DNA from: Macrothele yani
Lineage: Eukaryota > Arthropoda > Arachnida > Araneae > Macrothelidae
Reading direction: 5' to 3'
DNA: 64,000 bases
Assembly (NCBI GenBank): GCA_039090855.1
Contig: CM076996.1
Location: forward strand, 50,124,469 to 50,188,468
Shown: in pieces, positions 43,932 to 56,005 of the stretch
Numbering within the stretch: the stretch's first letter is position 1
Layout of the letters: each line of letters begins with the position of its first letter
Notes under the pieces: model-generated
What the model was told of the DNA's origin: nothing
Database searches by the model: none
What the model saw: the letters and a program-made list of their open reading frames with translations, nothing else
Translations under genes and position numbers: made by a program

Positions 43932-45113
43932 CACTCAAGAGCAATTGAATTAGAGACAGCTGGCGTTATGCAAATGTGGCGCTGTGGGCGGCCCTGTAAA
44001 CGGAAACAACATGACGTATGCAGCGATCCGACAATATAAGGAGTGATGCGACGGGAATCAGTAAGAGTCGGACGCAGTATGGGTAAGACGAAGAATCTAA
44101 GCGAATTTGATCGTGGGCAAATTGTTGGAGCCCAACGAATGGGTCACTCCATCTCGGAAGTCGTGCAGGCACTGGGATTTTCGCGAGCCATTATGTCACG
44201 GGTGCACCGTGAGTACATCGAATCCGGTAAAACCATCCGTGCAAGGGCCAACTGCCGTGGACAACAGCGTGTGGATGAGCGGGGTCATCGTCGGCTAGCT
44301 GGCATTGTAACAGCGGATAGACGAGCCACAGCGCAAGAAATCACTCGGCAATTTAACGCTGGTGCACACAAACGTGTAAGCAGCCACACCATCCAGAACC
44401 ATCTCCTCGCTATGAGTACCGCTGCTGACCGCACATCACAGGGTACAAAGATTAGCATGGGCGCGGGAACATCGCCACTGGACCTTAGACATATGGAAAA
44501 ATGTTGCCTGGTCTGATGAGTCGAGATTCACGTTGGTACATGCGGATGGCTGGATACGAGTACGGCTCAAACCACATGAAGCGATGGATCCTTCTTGCCA
44601 GCAAGGTACTCTTCAAGCTGGTGGGGGTGGCATTCTCGTCTAGGGACTGTTTACGTGGACTGAAATGGGACCCCTGGTACGTGTGACATCGTCACTCACA
44701 GGCCAACGTTACCGGGATATCCTGGACGACCACTTGCTCCCGTTGATGCGTCTTCAACATCCCACTGGGGACCTCATCCTGCAACAAGACAATGCACCGT
44801 GTCATCGCTCCCGAATTGTATCCGAATGGTTGGATGAACACTCCACCGACGTGACCTGGCTTCGTTGGCCAGCTAGGTCACCTGACCTCAATCCCATCGA
44901 GCACATCTGGGATGCCGTCGAGAGAGATGTTCGAGGCTCTGATCCCCCTCCATCAAATCTTCGTGAACTATGGGAGCTTGTTCAGGGGTCGTGGATCCAT
45001 ATGGCTTCCCAACACTTCCGGTGTCTTGTCAAGTCCATGCCGAGACGATTCGCCGCCGTCATGAGGGCTACACGTTACTAGACAGGTATCTCTAATTCAA
45101 TTGCTGTTCAGTG
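43932..45113 (+). mobile_element. Tc1-like transposon (Tc1-D)
   Basis: The left terminus at 43932-43959 and the right terminus at about 45085-45113 are inverted repeats with the shared core GCAATTGAATTAGAGA. TA follows the right end; on the left the flank is TTG, probably a mutated TA. Length is 1182 bp. Confidence 0.85.
44079..45081 (+). pseudogene. Tc1-like transposase of Tc1-D
   Basis: It starts at the ATG of MGKTKNLSEFDRGQIVGAQR (44079), with a helix-turn-helix (ISEVVQALGFSRAIMSRVH). A frameshift near 44410 disrupts the linker. The catalytic domain has Asp in VAWSDESRFTLVHADGW, Asp in LQQDNAPCHRSR and Glu in SPDLNPIEHIWDAVE. An in-frame TAG breaks it before GLFTWTEMGPL (about 44640). The C-terminus is SMPRRFAAVMRATRY. 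All three acidic catalytic residues remain. Confidence 0.9.
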
Positions 45114-45760
45114 TATAAGCCCATAGCGAATAGAAACATTTGTTACGAATCTCAGTGCAGCACGTATATTGCTAAATTATCTTTATTAAAAACCTCTCTA
45201 CGTCTAGTATTGCACTAAAACATTTGTCAAATAAATCCCTATAGAGCACGGGGCCTTGTAAAACATCGGTAAGTAACCATGTGGCACCCAATCTGATAAA
45301 ATACTGTATCGCTAACTTCGCAATACTGCGGAGTGAAACTGTTTCTCAGATACATACCGAAGTTGTTATCTTTTAACTGCATCATTATGCACGTGTCTTC
45401 TCTTGTAGATTAAACTCTGGTAGAGTAAACGAATATTTTCTTTTCTATGTTACTATGTTTTTTTTCATTGAATCATTTTAATTAAAAAATAACCGAACTC
45501 AGTAAAGGAATTTGTGACAATGTCTCGCTGCTATCCTTGTAATTTCTTTAGCGTTCTGACATGAATAATCACACCTCAAGAACGTTTTCGGTGCATGATG
45601 AATATTCAAGAGTTCTTTCAAATATTAATGAATCTTTGAAGTTAAACGGTCAATATTTGGCTTAAGACATGGTTATTAAAGGAATTATGAAATTCAGTCG
45701 TGGGTGAGAGGCAGTTTACTCATGTGCGCTTGTATCGTTTGAGGAGCTTACTTAGCAAAT

Positions 45761-46210
45761 GCCGTAACAAAATAGCTGCATTCTCTAATGTTGATGAACA
45801 ACGTGCTCATTTGAGTACTGAGTAAGCTTGGCAAAAACCGTAACAAAACAGCTGCATTCTCTAATGCTGATGAACATTGTGCTCATTTGAGTACTGAGTA
45901 AGCTTGGCAAAAACCGTAACAAAACAGCTGCATTCTCTAATGCTGATGAACATTGTGCTCATTTGAGTAAGCTTGGCAAAAACCGTAACAAAACAGCTGC
46001 ATTCTCTGATGTTGATGAACATTGTGCTCATTTGACTACTGAGTAAGCTTGGCAAAAGCCGTAACAAAACAGCTGCATTCTCTAATGTTGATGAACATTG
46101 TGCTCATTTGAGTACTGAGTAAGCTTGGCAAAAACCGTAACAAAACAGCTGCATTCTCTAATGTTGATGAACATTGTGCTCATTTGAGTACTGAGTAAGC
46201 TTGGCAAAAT
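45761..46210 (+). repeat. 76-bp minisatellite, six copies
   Basis: GCTGCATTCTCTAATG-type starts occur at 45775, 45851, 45927, 45996, 46072 and 46148, giving spacings of 76, 76, 69, 76 and 76 bp. Copies are nearly identical apart from a 7-bp deletion in the third. Confidence 0.95.
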
Positions 46211-46395
46211 GAATAATTAAGGTAGTTTACGTCTACTAATAGTAAGAGTAATAATTATTATAATAAACACACAGATCTATCTGTCTGTCTCTCTGGAACG
46301 CTTGACGTCACAGCAACGTCTGCATTGTTGTTCCATCATTTATCGATCAATTCGTGTGTGCTCTCGCGATGTAAAAATAATTGCCTGCTATATAA

Positions 46396-46437
46396 TAGCA
46401 CGCGATCAGTTTTAGATGTCAATGTGATCGCGTGCTA
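46396..46437. repeat. 13-bp perfect inverted repeat
   Basis: TAGCACGCGATCA and its exact reverse complement flank a 16-nt spacer. It is GC-rich in AT-rich surroundings. It could be a hairpin or the remains of an element end. Confidence 0.8.
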
Positions 46438-49400
46438 ATTTAAAAACATTGGATTATTATTGACTCGAGTTCTATTTGTCCGATCTACAGAATTCGAATT
46501 AAAATCTTAATATCACGGCAAGTAGCGTTTGTATATAAATGCAATTTAGCACAATTCGAATATTCATTTGTACGCTTTAATTGTTTTTTACTTTTTTAAT
46601 TTAACTAACTCTCCGAGTTTAGTGCTGATTATATTATACATTTTGCAAAATATCGATCTATCTAAACGCTCTAATCTACAATAAAAACTGAAATCTTGAG
46701 ATGTCAAAGTGAGCAAAATTGCATCTAAAAGCAGATGTCGCCCCAACAGCACATTGTCGATAATTTATATAGTTCCGAATTGTAATGCCAGATGTCGCAT
46801 TATTTCATAGGCTTCGGTATGAAGTTTCAAACGAACCGTCAAATAGGACAGTCTAAAACAAGCCGTGAACGGAATAAGTGTGCCGAAGAAAAAGTCATTT
46901 AAGTTTTTGCTATATTTCCTTAAAAAATACGGCGTCTATTTTATTTGTTTTCAATCTGCTTCAATTAAAAATTTCACCCCGTCTTAAGACGGGAAACGTT
47001 TCCTATATATTAATATTTATTTGAAAGCTTAAAAACAACTGTCCTAGGACGGGCTATGGGCTAGTGGTAATTAGAAACATGTAAGTAAGTGATGTTTAAA
47101 TTTTTACTGAAAGATTAGATGAGTTCCTAAACAAACAACGCAAACAGAACCGAAGAAATACAGTAGAAAGTTCAAATAATAAAAACGTTGGTTCATGTAA
47201 TCAGGTAATCCGTTGTTTTTGGATCGAACTTTTGAACAAAAAACGTTTTTTAGATTAGAAGCTCCTGCTGCTCATTTAACAACAACAAACTTTTTTTTTT
47301 TGGTATCTTTTCTTCTTTTAAGAGAAACACGGTTGTTAGTATCGACGCCTAATACACACAAAAAGCTTTCTATCTGAAATTTGATTAAGGAGGAAAGTCG
47401 AGTAACGCAAAATAAATCTATGACGCAAGAATTAAGAAAAACTATTCTTGAAAGCTTGTTTTGCTAAATGGCAAATTTGCCGTCCCCCTCTTTTTTTTTT
47501 CTTTTTTTTTTTCTTTTCTTGGACGAATGTTATTAAGGGTTCGGATGTTAATAAAAAAATTTAAAAGTACTCTTTAACTTTTAATACCATAGTGTGGTAA
47601 GTAAAATAAAGCCTGAGAAAAAAATGGCATTTTGCTGTATTACCACAGCTTCGGAATACTTTGCTTTTTTGGGTGGGTCAGTGTTTTCTTTTAGGAGTGA
47701 AAAAAGATCCTTAATTCTATTGATTATCAGCTTAACATTACCTTTGTCAATGAAACAAACAAATCGTGCATAACAGCCAATTCTGGTCCTGATTTTAAAC
47801 CAACATAATACCAAACCAATCTATATGACGTAGCGTCTGTATGTAGCTGACTTTCTGAACACTACATAAATCAATTCTCAAAACTTCACCTATAGTGAAT
47901 CAGGCGTCACTCAAATAACTTCAAAAAGATTACTAATCTATCTTTTATTTCAGCCAACACTTCTTATTGCATGATATAACATCCGGACCACGTTAGTCGT
48001 AACTTGTACTCATAAATAACACAACACCCAACCTTTAAATAACTCAAACGGTAATTAAATAATATCGTATCCAAAATTAGTATTAACGTTCACCATCATA
48101 TCCGACACACAGCTGCTGCGTAGCCATTATATATCTCGTCTTGTTTTTACCTCAACAAGCATACGTCACTCTCACAGACCTCAAGTGTTGTCAACCGTAT
48201 TCGTGTGAGAGAGAAGATATCACGTTAAGGTTGAAAGGTGCTGAAGAGAACAAATTCAAATTTACATAGAAAAAGGAACTAAAAATGAAAGTCAAATTAG
48301 AATATACGTCACAATGATCACATTCTCTGATTCGGAAGAGCGGTCGTTATGCTAGATAAAGGACAGAACACTAAGAGAAAATTTCAAGGAATAAAAACAT
48401 AGACAGAAGGTAAAGGAAAGCACGGAGACATGGGAGAAATAGAGAAACCCAAAATTTAATAAATGAGATGCATAGGGAAAACAGGATACAAAAAGGAAGA
48501 AAGAACGGAAATGAAATCAGATAAAAGTGAATGTGGAGATTTAGTGAGTAGGCAGGAAAACTACTTTTCTTTTCAGTATTTTCAGAATATAAATTAAGCG
48601 TATAATAACCTTACAATGAGAAATATACCGCTTATTGGCAGACGATTTGCTATATCTAAGGATTTTCTAATGATGAATCAAGCGATTTACCTAGCTTCTT
48701 TTTCCTTTCTTTGCAACCTGAAACAACCGTGGTAGCAAATCAGTCTGTAAGATCACGTTTTATGGTCTGTAATGTCACTTCCAAAAGTCAATCATAGCAG
48801 TTAGAGAATCATGGCGATAATGAAAGAAAGTGAAGGAAAGAGAAAAGGGAGAACAAGAAAGAAGACACCTATCGGAAAGGAAAGGGAACCGTGGAATTAA
48901 AAAAAGAAGACAGGGAGAAAACAGAAATAGAAAGGAAGCATGCAAGAAGAAAATGTACGAAAATGGAGGTGCGAGGCAAAGCAAAGAAGGAAATGGGGAG
49001 AAACCCCTACTTTATCTTTTCTCGTGCACGATTTTGAATTAAGTACTTATTCCTCCTTCTTTGCTGTAATTTATCAGCAACTGTAATATCGAACTTATCT
49101 GCAACGGAACATTTTACGATTCATAACGTCCCTTTCACCAGGCTATGATGGCAAACGACGGGAAAAAAACGACAAAGAATATTAAGGAAAGAAGTCCGAG
49201 ACACACAGAGAGAGAGAGAGAGAGCGAAATCGAGAGAAACAGTAAGGATACATGTGGAGGGACGGGGAGTGAATTTTACGGCATGCTCGGTGAGATTTCT
49301 TTGCTGAATCGGCCGCAAATTTCTCTGTAGGAAAGAAATGCAGGAGATCAGTGAAACTCAATGTTTACATATTTATTTATCTTCAACACCCACATTTAAT

Positions 49401-49599
49401 ACCCCTTGAATTAATAAGGAGTTCATAAAATGCGAAGTTATTAAAATAATTTCTCTAAGTTGGTTGGTTGATCAGATTTACTGGAGCACGGGCCTAAATT
49501 GCCAATGATCACCAGTTTTTTGTTTCTTAAGTATTAACCAAAGAAAATACTAAGTTGCTCCGATTCCCCTTAAACTTAATAGGAAAGTAAACACGATAC

Positions 49600-49842
49600 G
49601 TCACAGAATCAGATATAAAGCGCTTTTTTACCCTCCGGGTTTACATACCGCCGTTAGCGCTTTTAGCTGAAGACGGTGGCCTTCCTCTGTTATGGGGCAG
49701 CTGGTTCGATGTAGGAAAATGGGGACAGTGCAATTGGGGAGTACGGGCCATCCATGCCTTATCCGAGACTCGAGCCCAGGCCAGGCTCTGACATAAGTCA
49801 AGGGTCCGTCCCTCTGACTATTCGGTCACCGAGGTTACTTAA
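49600..49842 (-). mobile_element. tRNA-derived SINE-like repeat (family B)
   Basis: On the minus strand CTCGGTGACCGAATAGTCAGAG (near 49840-49816; first 20 nt fit an A-box arm) is followed about 50 nt on by the B box GGGCTCGAGTCTC. The spacing fits a tRNA-related SINE head. The other end is not defined and only one copy is in the window. Confidence 0.45.
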
Positions 49843-50028
49843 AGATCATAAAATATTACTGATATCTGTATCATTTGAGATGAAAAAAAGTGACTTAACA
49901 ACGCCTTTTGCAGTAGCACTTATTTCAAAGTGCCTTCTTAACGTTCAAACCATTTTCGTCGAAACTTTAAGGTATAACTAATCATCACAAGCTTATTATT
50001 AAGTCACGTCTAGAAAATATGTTTTACC

Positions 50029-50239
50029 GCCCCGGTGGCGCAGTGGTCTAAGCACTGGCTTCTGACCATTCGCCCGAGATAGGTCCGAGTTCGAATCCCG
50101 GTGAAGCATGAATGTTGTGTTTGCCTTACGTCACTGGCTTTCTCCCTTCCCTGGAACCAGCGGCCCTAAATTTGGGACGGGCGAGTGCTTATAGCCAACT
50201 GAATAGCTCACCGTGGTCGTTAAACCCACACACAAAAAT
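50029..50239 (+). mobile_element. tRNA-derived SINE (family A, copy 3)
   Basis: The head GCCCCGGTGGCGCAGTGGTC and B box GTTCGAATCCC are followed by the family body (CTGGCTTTCTCCCTTCC, GGACGGGCGAGTGCTTATAG) and an A-rich end. AAAATAT lies on both sides, a weak candidate target duplication. Confidence 0.85.
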
Positions 50240-50275
50240 ATAATTCTGTCATGTTTCATTTTCAAAAGAGCTTAA

Positions 50276-50692
50276 ATGAAGAAGAATGAAAAAAGAATAA
50301 TCGTAATAGCGCTGTCAGTCAAAACCAATTACTTCACGGAATTCTACTGCGATGTTAATGAAGTCATCTACTTTAAGTTGATTTTTGTTCTCGGAATATT
50401 ATTGTTCGAAGGAAAACCGTTAATTGCACATGTGATGGACGAATGTTTTCCTTTTCTCTGTAAATCATTTATGATATTGGGTAAAATAAACACTTCCTGG
50501 GAAGTTTTCTATAATTTGAACAAAAATCATGCGACGAAAAGACATTTTGACCTGACTACTGTATTTAAGACTACTGAGTTTGATATATTTCATACTTGCG
50601 CTAACCTAGAAGTAATTTTAAATGTGTTGAATTCAGCACACCTTACCCCGTTGCCTTTATTTGGTTTAATAAACTTCCGAAGTTACATGTGA
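50276..50692 (+). other. Unrecognised 138-codon open frame
   Basis: The frame starts MKKNEKRIIVIALSVK and contains a hydrophobic stretch (VIYFKLIFVLGILLF). I recognise no family. AT-rich DNA and the absence of neighbours make chance the simplest explanation. Confidence 0.15.
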
Positions 50693-52090
50693 TGACTTCT
50701 CTAAGAAATAAACTTCTAATTCTTCTGTTTCCATGTGCGCTGTAAGAAGAGAAACATCCGTAGTACTATGACAATTCAGTACCACTTAGTTGGCTGGTAT
50801 AAATGGTGGTGTTTTCAGTAATAAGAATCTCACGAATGAATTGTTCGCTCAGTACCAAAACAGAATTTACTGCTGAGTATTTCAGTTCTTGCACCTGCAG
50901 TTATTTTGTATACTTACCTCGTCTACCTACTAATCATGAGCACCTGCGCTTAATGCTGCTGTGTAAACATAAGCTACATACGGTCACCTTGCCGCTTTAT
51001 AAACACAAATCTCCATGTCTGGATCCCGATTCTTTAAGGTCCAGCGCCGCATTCATAGATATGATCCAAATTACTTCCAGATGGTGACGAGATGCAATCA
51101 GTTTTATTAAGTTGATTCATTGCATTTAAATAGCGAAACATTTCTGAATACTCAGCATAGACCTCCACGTTATACTGTACAAAACTTCTCGTGGAATTTT
51201 AGTTAATGTGGCTCACGAACCCACTGCAAATCTTAAATTTATAGATTACATTGCATAAATCAGCGCTGATAAAATGGATCTTTTAAAAAACAAATCAGTG
51301 GTGTCCTCATTTCTGAAAATGGCAAAACATCAAAGCATCGTTACATAATTGGGGTCCTAAAATGTTTTCTACTTATAGTCCAAACTGGGGCATACAGCAC
51401 TCTCTGTCTTTTCTTCAGGGTAAAATGGAGAAGGGGGCACAGAGACGAAGCAGAACGCAACAGGACTCAAAGAACTTGATCGTGGTTGATATTGCTGCAG
51501 TCCGTGACTCGTAGATTTGCCGTTAGAGGGGAGTGTTTGCAATTACATAAAAGGAAAATCGTTTCTGAATAGCACTCGGTCGGTCAATGGTACGCTTTCC
51601 TGGAAATCCAGACATTTATCGACAGTCAACCACATTAGAAAATTCTTGATGAGTGGTCCTGTAAGACTCACTTACATTTTCACAAAACTGGTCTCATAGC
51701 CTGTAGGATCACAATACTATCGTTAACTTTTTGGGGTAATCTACAGAGCACGCAACGGCGTAGCTGGCTTTTTAAATTTAAGTGGCAAAATGGCCTTAGT
51801 GCGAGCGCTAAATGCAAAAGCGTTACCAAAATGTTTTGAAGATACAAATACGATAAGTCTAACATGTCTGTATAGTTTGCATCCCAACTGAATCATACAC
51901 GATTTCTGAACTGAGACGCGACGATACTCTAGCTGGTAAGACTGATATTGTGTGGAATGTCTTCCATTTTAATGGAACTTTCTCCTTATGTCAGGCGTGG
52001 TTGGAAAAATTATTGCGCATGTTTGTTATTGCACTGAGTTCCGATAAAAAAAATGTTCAAGTACAATGCAAAATTCAAAGAAATGCTAAA
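50693..52090. other. Stretch without a recognised gene
   Basis: Near 51460-51500 the text LKELDRG followed by a stop resembles the first residues of a Tc1 transposase and may be a tiny relic. Otherwise nothing is seen. Confidence 0.45.
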
Positions 52091-52092
52091 TA

Positions 52093-53624
52093 CACTGGTG
52101 TGCAATAATTAGGGACGAAGAGGAGAAATTAGCATAACAGCGGAACGAGCAGGCAGAACGGACCGAAAGACCACTCAGGAGATAGACTAGGGTCCGGTAC
52201 GGTAGGGCATGCGCATATATGCAGCATTTCGTAGGGGGGAGAGTGTCGGAAAGGTATAAAACACACGGGCGGCGTACGCTCAGCAATTCGGTGAAAGCTA
52301 TTACACGGTGTACATCGGTTTGAACGACGTCAAGTTGCTGCCACCGTGTGATATGGCCAACAGGCAATCCAGTAGACGATATCTGGATGACTTTACCCGA
52401 GGACGCGTCATTGGGAAGTTGGAAGAGGGTCGAAGTGTGACTAGTGTGGCCGAGGAGTTCGGGATCGCTCACAGCATCCTTTCACGAACTTGGAGAGCAT
52501 TTCAAACGACAGGAACAGCTGTCCGAGAGTTTAGCAGTGGTCGTCCACGAGCAACCACGGCGGTGGAAGACCGGTATATTGTCCTACAGGCGAGAAGAGA
52601 CAGCGGGAGAAATCGCAAGGCACGTGCAACAGACAACTGGACGTCCGTTATCGCGTTTTACCGTGGCCAGGAGGCTGCACAAAGGTGGTCTATTTGCACG
52701 ACGACCAGTACGATGTGTGCAATTAACGCCTGCTCATCGGAGACGGTGGTTTCTGTGGTGCCAGGAACACAAGAACTGGACACATCAACAATGGGGTAGA
52801 GTTCTATTTACGGATGAGAGCCGATTTAGTCTGACGAGCGATTCTGGACGTATACACATCTGGAGAGAGCAGGGAACACGCAGTCACACCTCCAACATCA
52901 TCGAAAAGGGCCGGTTTGGAGGTGGGAGAGGTCTCTTTTGGGGCGGTATCATGCTTCGTAGCCGTACTGACCTCCACATCTTCCAAGGAGGTTCAGTCAC
53001 TCGTGTCTGCCATTGTACTGATGTTCTCCTGCCTCACGTGCGTCTGCTTAGAGGGACTGTGGGTATTGAGTTCATTTTCATGGACGACAACGCTACACCT
53101 CATCGTACAGTGGCTGTCGCAGAGCTGTTGGAGAGTGAAGATATTCAACGCATGGATTGGCCCGCAAGGTCCCCGAACTTAAATCCAATCGAACACGTGT
53201 GGGACCTTCACGGGAGGCGCTTGGCAGCACGTCACCAGCCGCCACCAACGATTCCGCATCTGCGATTGGCGCTACAAGAGGAATGGGCCGCGATGCCTCG
53301 ACAGCTCCTTGACAACCTCGTCCTCAGCGTGGACAGACGTTGTAAATCCTGCAACGCAGTCAGGGGTGATCATATCCCTTATTACAGACGGGATTTTTCT
53401 TGGCAGCCGCCTGTCACATGGACGTTTCTGTCTTCTGTTCAGTTGTGCCCGAAGCTACCTTTTCAATAAAGTACCATTGGATTCGTTTTTCGGACGGTTT
53501 TGCTCACTTGTCCCATATTCTTACATCTTAGGGATCTTATGGTATGATTTGAGTCTATGTGGAGCACTTCTCCACGACGTTACATTCGAAAAACCGTCTC
53601 GTCCTTAATTTTTGCACGCCAGTG
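52093..53624 (+). mobile_element. Tc1-like transposon (Tc1-E)
   Basis: The left terminus 52093-52118 and right terminus 53599-53624 are inverted repeats with few differences (core GTGCAAAAATTA against GTGCAATAATTA). TA flanks both (52091-52092 and 53625-53626). Length is 1532 bp. Confidence 0.9.
52353..53469 (+). pseudogene. Tc1-like transposase of Tc1-E
   Basis: The ATG at 52353 begins MANRQSSRRYLDDFTRGRVI, with a helix-turn-helix (VTSVAEEFGIAHSILSRTW). A shift near 52555 moves to the frame RRWKTGILSYRREETAGEIA, HVQQTTGRPLSRFTVARRLH. The catalytic domain is open: Asp in VLFTDESRFSLTSDSGR, Asp in FIFMDDNATPHRT, Glu in SPNLNPIEHVWD. The C-terminus reads through past RRCKSCNAVRG to 53469. Only one frameshift is certain, so this is the least damaged transposase in the window. 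Confidence 0.9.
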
Positions 53625-53639
53625 TATTCCATCACATTG

Positions 53640-54330
53640 CGTAGCTACCAAATAGTATGCAGTTCTCAAAATTATCCAACACAGTTCCAGCCAGGATGGT
53701 CTCTCATGGACTATGTAAGAAATGAAATCCTCGGTGACGGTGTATCACGTAGACGGCAGAGCGCGGATACGCCGATTACCAACGGAGGCTATGGCACCTG
53801 GATGCACTGTTGGGCGGAAACAAGCCTGCGGCGGCGGTGTCATACTGTGGGCGTTGTTTTCTTGGGACACTTTAGTCCACATTTTCCCAACAGCACAATC
53901 CCTGACAGCTGTCAGGTACCTGAACATCGTTGTGGACCAAGTTCACCTATTCATGGCAACTGTGTTCCCTGCTGGTGATGGTCATTACCAACAGGATAAT
54001 GCGTCATGCCACTCTGCCAGAATCACGAAGAAATGGTTTGAGGAGCATGCTGGTGACTTTCTGTTAATATACTGACCTCCAATTTCACCTGATATGAATC
54101 CAATCGAACATTTGTGGTTCTACTTGGAAAAGCGGGTTTGCGCTAAATCACCACCAACCCGAAATGTACGGTAACTGGGGGACCTGCTGTTAACATTATG
54201 GTACCAGATAATCCAGGATACCTATGCCACCTCATTAAATTGATGTCTTGCCGAGTGGCCGATGTTTTGCTGACTAAAGGGGGGTCCTACAGCTTATTTA
54301 GGTGGTCATAATGTATGGCTTGTCGGTGTA
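53640..54330 (+). pseudogene. Tc1-like transposase fragment with right terminus (Tc1-F)
   Basis: The catalytic half is present: VYHVDGRARIRRLPTEAMAP, LTAVRYLNIVVDQVH, Asp in HYQQDNASCHSAR, and Glu in ISPDMNPIEHLWFYLE after a stop. Further stops follow in the C-terminus. At about 54301-54331 GGTGGTCATAATGTATGGCT, typical of a Tc1 right end, closes the copy. The N-terminal half and left end are missing; it abuts Tc1-E. Confidence 0.8.
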
Positions 54331-54575
54331 TGAACCACTGAAAATAAGCACAGTGTCGAGAAAATGAAGTTATGAAACACAAAGATAGAAGGCATTAAAA
54401 ATCTTTCGAAAGGGTCAGATTGGCAATGGTAGCAGTTGCGTCAAAAATAGCTTTGCGGTATTTTTGATTTAAAGTGTTTCCTTTTATTCTTTTTCGGTAT
54501 AGTGCATAACCCATTCCCCATTCAACTGCAATAAAGGATTCCATTAATGAACGTGCACATGCAGTGCCGTTAAGC

Positions 54576-54787
54576 CACCCCGTTGGCGCAGGGGTCTAAG
54601 CGCTGTTTTCGGACTATTCGTCCGAGAGGAGTCCAAGTTCGAATCATTGTGAGGCACAGATGTTGTGTTAGTTTTACGACAATGGTTTTCTCCCTTCCCT
54701 AAAACCAGTGGCTTTAAATTAGGGACCGGCGACTGCTTTATAGCCCATCGAGTTGTTAATGGTGGTCGTTAAAACCACAAACAAAAT
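54576..54787 (+). mobile_element. tRNA-derived SINE (family A, copy 4)
   Basis: A diverged copy (head CACCCCGTTGGCGCAGGGG). TGCCGTTAAGC occurs at 54565-54575 and 54788-54798, an 11-bp target duplication. Confidence 0.9.
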
Positions 54788-54798
54788 TGCCGTTAAGC

Positions 54799-55240
54799 TC
54801 AGGGACTGTAAAAGTCTGACTGTCAAATTCTCCAATTAAAAAAGCACTTGAACTTCAGTTTAACTATTGAGTTTGAGGAAATTGGTTTGTTATTGCTTAC
54901 GTAGAATGTAAGAAACTTTAAGGAAAGGCAAAAATTATAATAAGCTTGACTTTGAATACATCCTAACCCCTACAATATTGCTCAAACGCAGAAATGAGAT
55001 GAAAAGAGCATTACTGGAATTTGCGATGAGAAGCATCACAACTGTGTCGACGCACTATGTCGCAGCAGTTATACTAAAATATGGCAAATAAATTGGTGTT
55101 AAATGTCAGTTATTTTACAAGCGCGCACTTCATTTCGCCGTCATAGACATTTCTCCCCAAGAATTGTATTCACTTTATCTTAAAGTTCAGGAAGACCTTA
55201 GTGTAATAGTATAGGAAACGAGATGCATAAAATCAACGTG
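54799..55240. other. Stretch without a gene
   Basis: AT-rich DNA between two SINE copies. Nothing recognised. Confidence 0.55.
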
Positions 55241-55478
55241 GCCGCCCCCGGTGGCGCAGTGGTCTAAGCTCTGGTTTGTGATCATTTGCCCGAGCTGGGT
55301 CCGGGTTCGAATCCCGGTGATGCATGGATGTCGTGCTTGTGTTACGGCACTGGCTCTGTCCCTTCCCTAGAGTCAGTGAGCCTAAATTTAGGACTGGCGA
55401 CTGCTTATAGCCCATTGAGTTGCTCACGGTGGTCGTGAAAACCTCCACCAAAATAAAAAAAAAATAAAAAAAGAAAAG
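55241..55478 (+). mobile_element. tRNA-derived SINE (family A, copy 5)
   Basis: The head GCCCCCGGTGGCGCAGTGG, B box GGTTCGAATCCC, family body and an A-rich tail are seen. AAATCAACGTG at 55230-55240 and AAATCAGCGTG at 55479-55489 form a target duplication with one mismatch. Confidence 0.9.
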
Positions 55479-55489
55479 AAATCAGCGTG

Positions 55490-55819
55490 AATTGTTACTT
55501 GGCTGAGTGAAAAGTCACCCTACAGACTCTTCCAATTTGACAACCGTGTCTGTGTATGAGAAATGCTTTGAAAACGCTTATTATCTTCAGAGTGTTTTCT
55601 CAGCTGTGGAAAGTGTGTGTAAGCAAGTAGGTATTGGGGTCACTGATAGCAATGCACGAACACTGAGTATTGCGTCTTTCACTGATTTCTACAGCAAATT
55701 TTTAAATCTAGAAGTTGTCACTTTTACGGAAACGGACATTGCACCTTCTCAAAAGACAGTCGTGAATGTCTTTTGCATGAAATGACATTGGAACCGATCT
55801 CAACCCCAGATGACATCTT
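55490..55819 (+). other. Unrecognised 92-codon frame beside a transposase relic
   Basis: The frame at 55507-55785 (YEKCFENAYYLQSVFSAVES) matches nothing I know. It is followed by the Tc1 relic, so it may be mutated element sequence or chance. Confidence 0.2.
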
Positions 55820-56005
55820 GGTGTTGAAATGCAAAATAGAATCAGCAGATGGTTAAACAGACCTGCTTCTGTGACAGAGCTCAAGGCAACCGTAAAAGTC
55901 ATGTGGAGCAAAATACAGGCATCCTTCTATCGAAAATTATTTGAAAATCTTTCAAGATTCACGGCAAAAGTCATCAAGGCCAGGAATGGGAGCCGAAAAG
56001 CATTT
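55820..56005 (+). pseudogene. Tc1-like transposase C-terminal relic (Tc1-G)
   Basis: The frame reads RPASVTELKATVKVMWSKIQ, then KLFENLSRFTAKVIKARNGS. This is the end of a Tc1 transposase (relatives: LIESMPRRxxAVIKARGG). No catalytic residues or ends are present. Confidence 0.6.

Larger units (their letters stand above)
45116..49599. other. AT-rich stretch with a minisatellite and simple repeats
   Basis: Besides the 76-bp minisatellite and the hairpin listed separately, there are a T-rich run at 47490-47520, purine-rich DNA at 48400-49250 and a GA run at 49206-49225. Short open frames in the purine-rich part are compositional. No gene is recognised. Confidence 0.55.

Noticed and set aside
45761..46210. 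CRISPR array
   Set aside because: Units are adjacent copies without distinct spacers, and the DNA is eukaryotic. It is a minisatellite.
48830..49330. Charged low-complexity protein frames on both strands
   Set aside because: They come from a purine-rich stretch and GA repeat; composition alone explains them.
50276..50692. 138-codon open frame as a host gene
   Set aside because: AT-rich, no recognised domain, no neighbours; kept only as an unrecognised frame.
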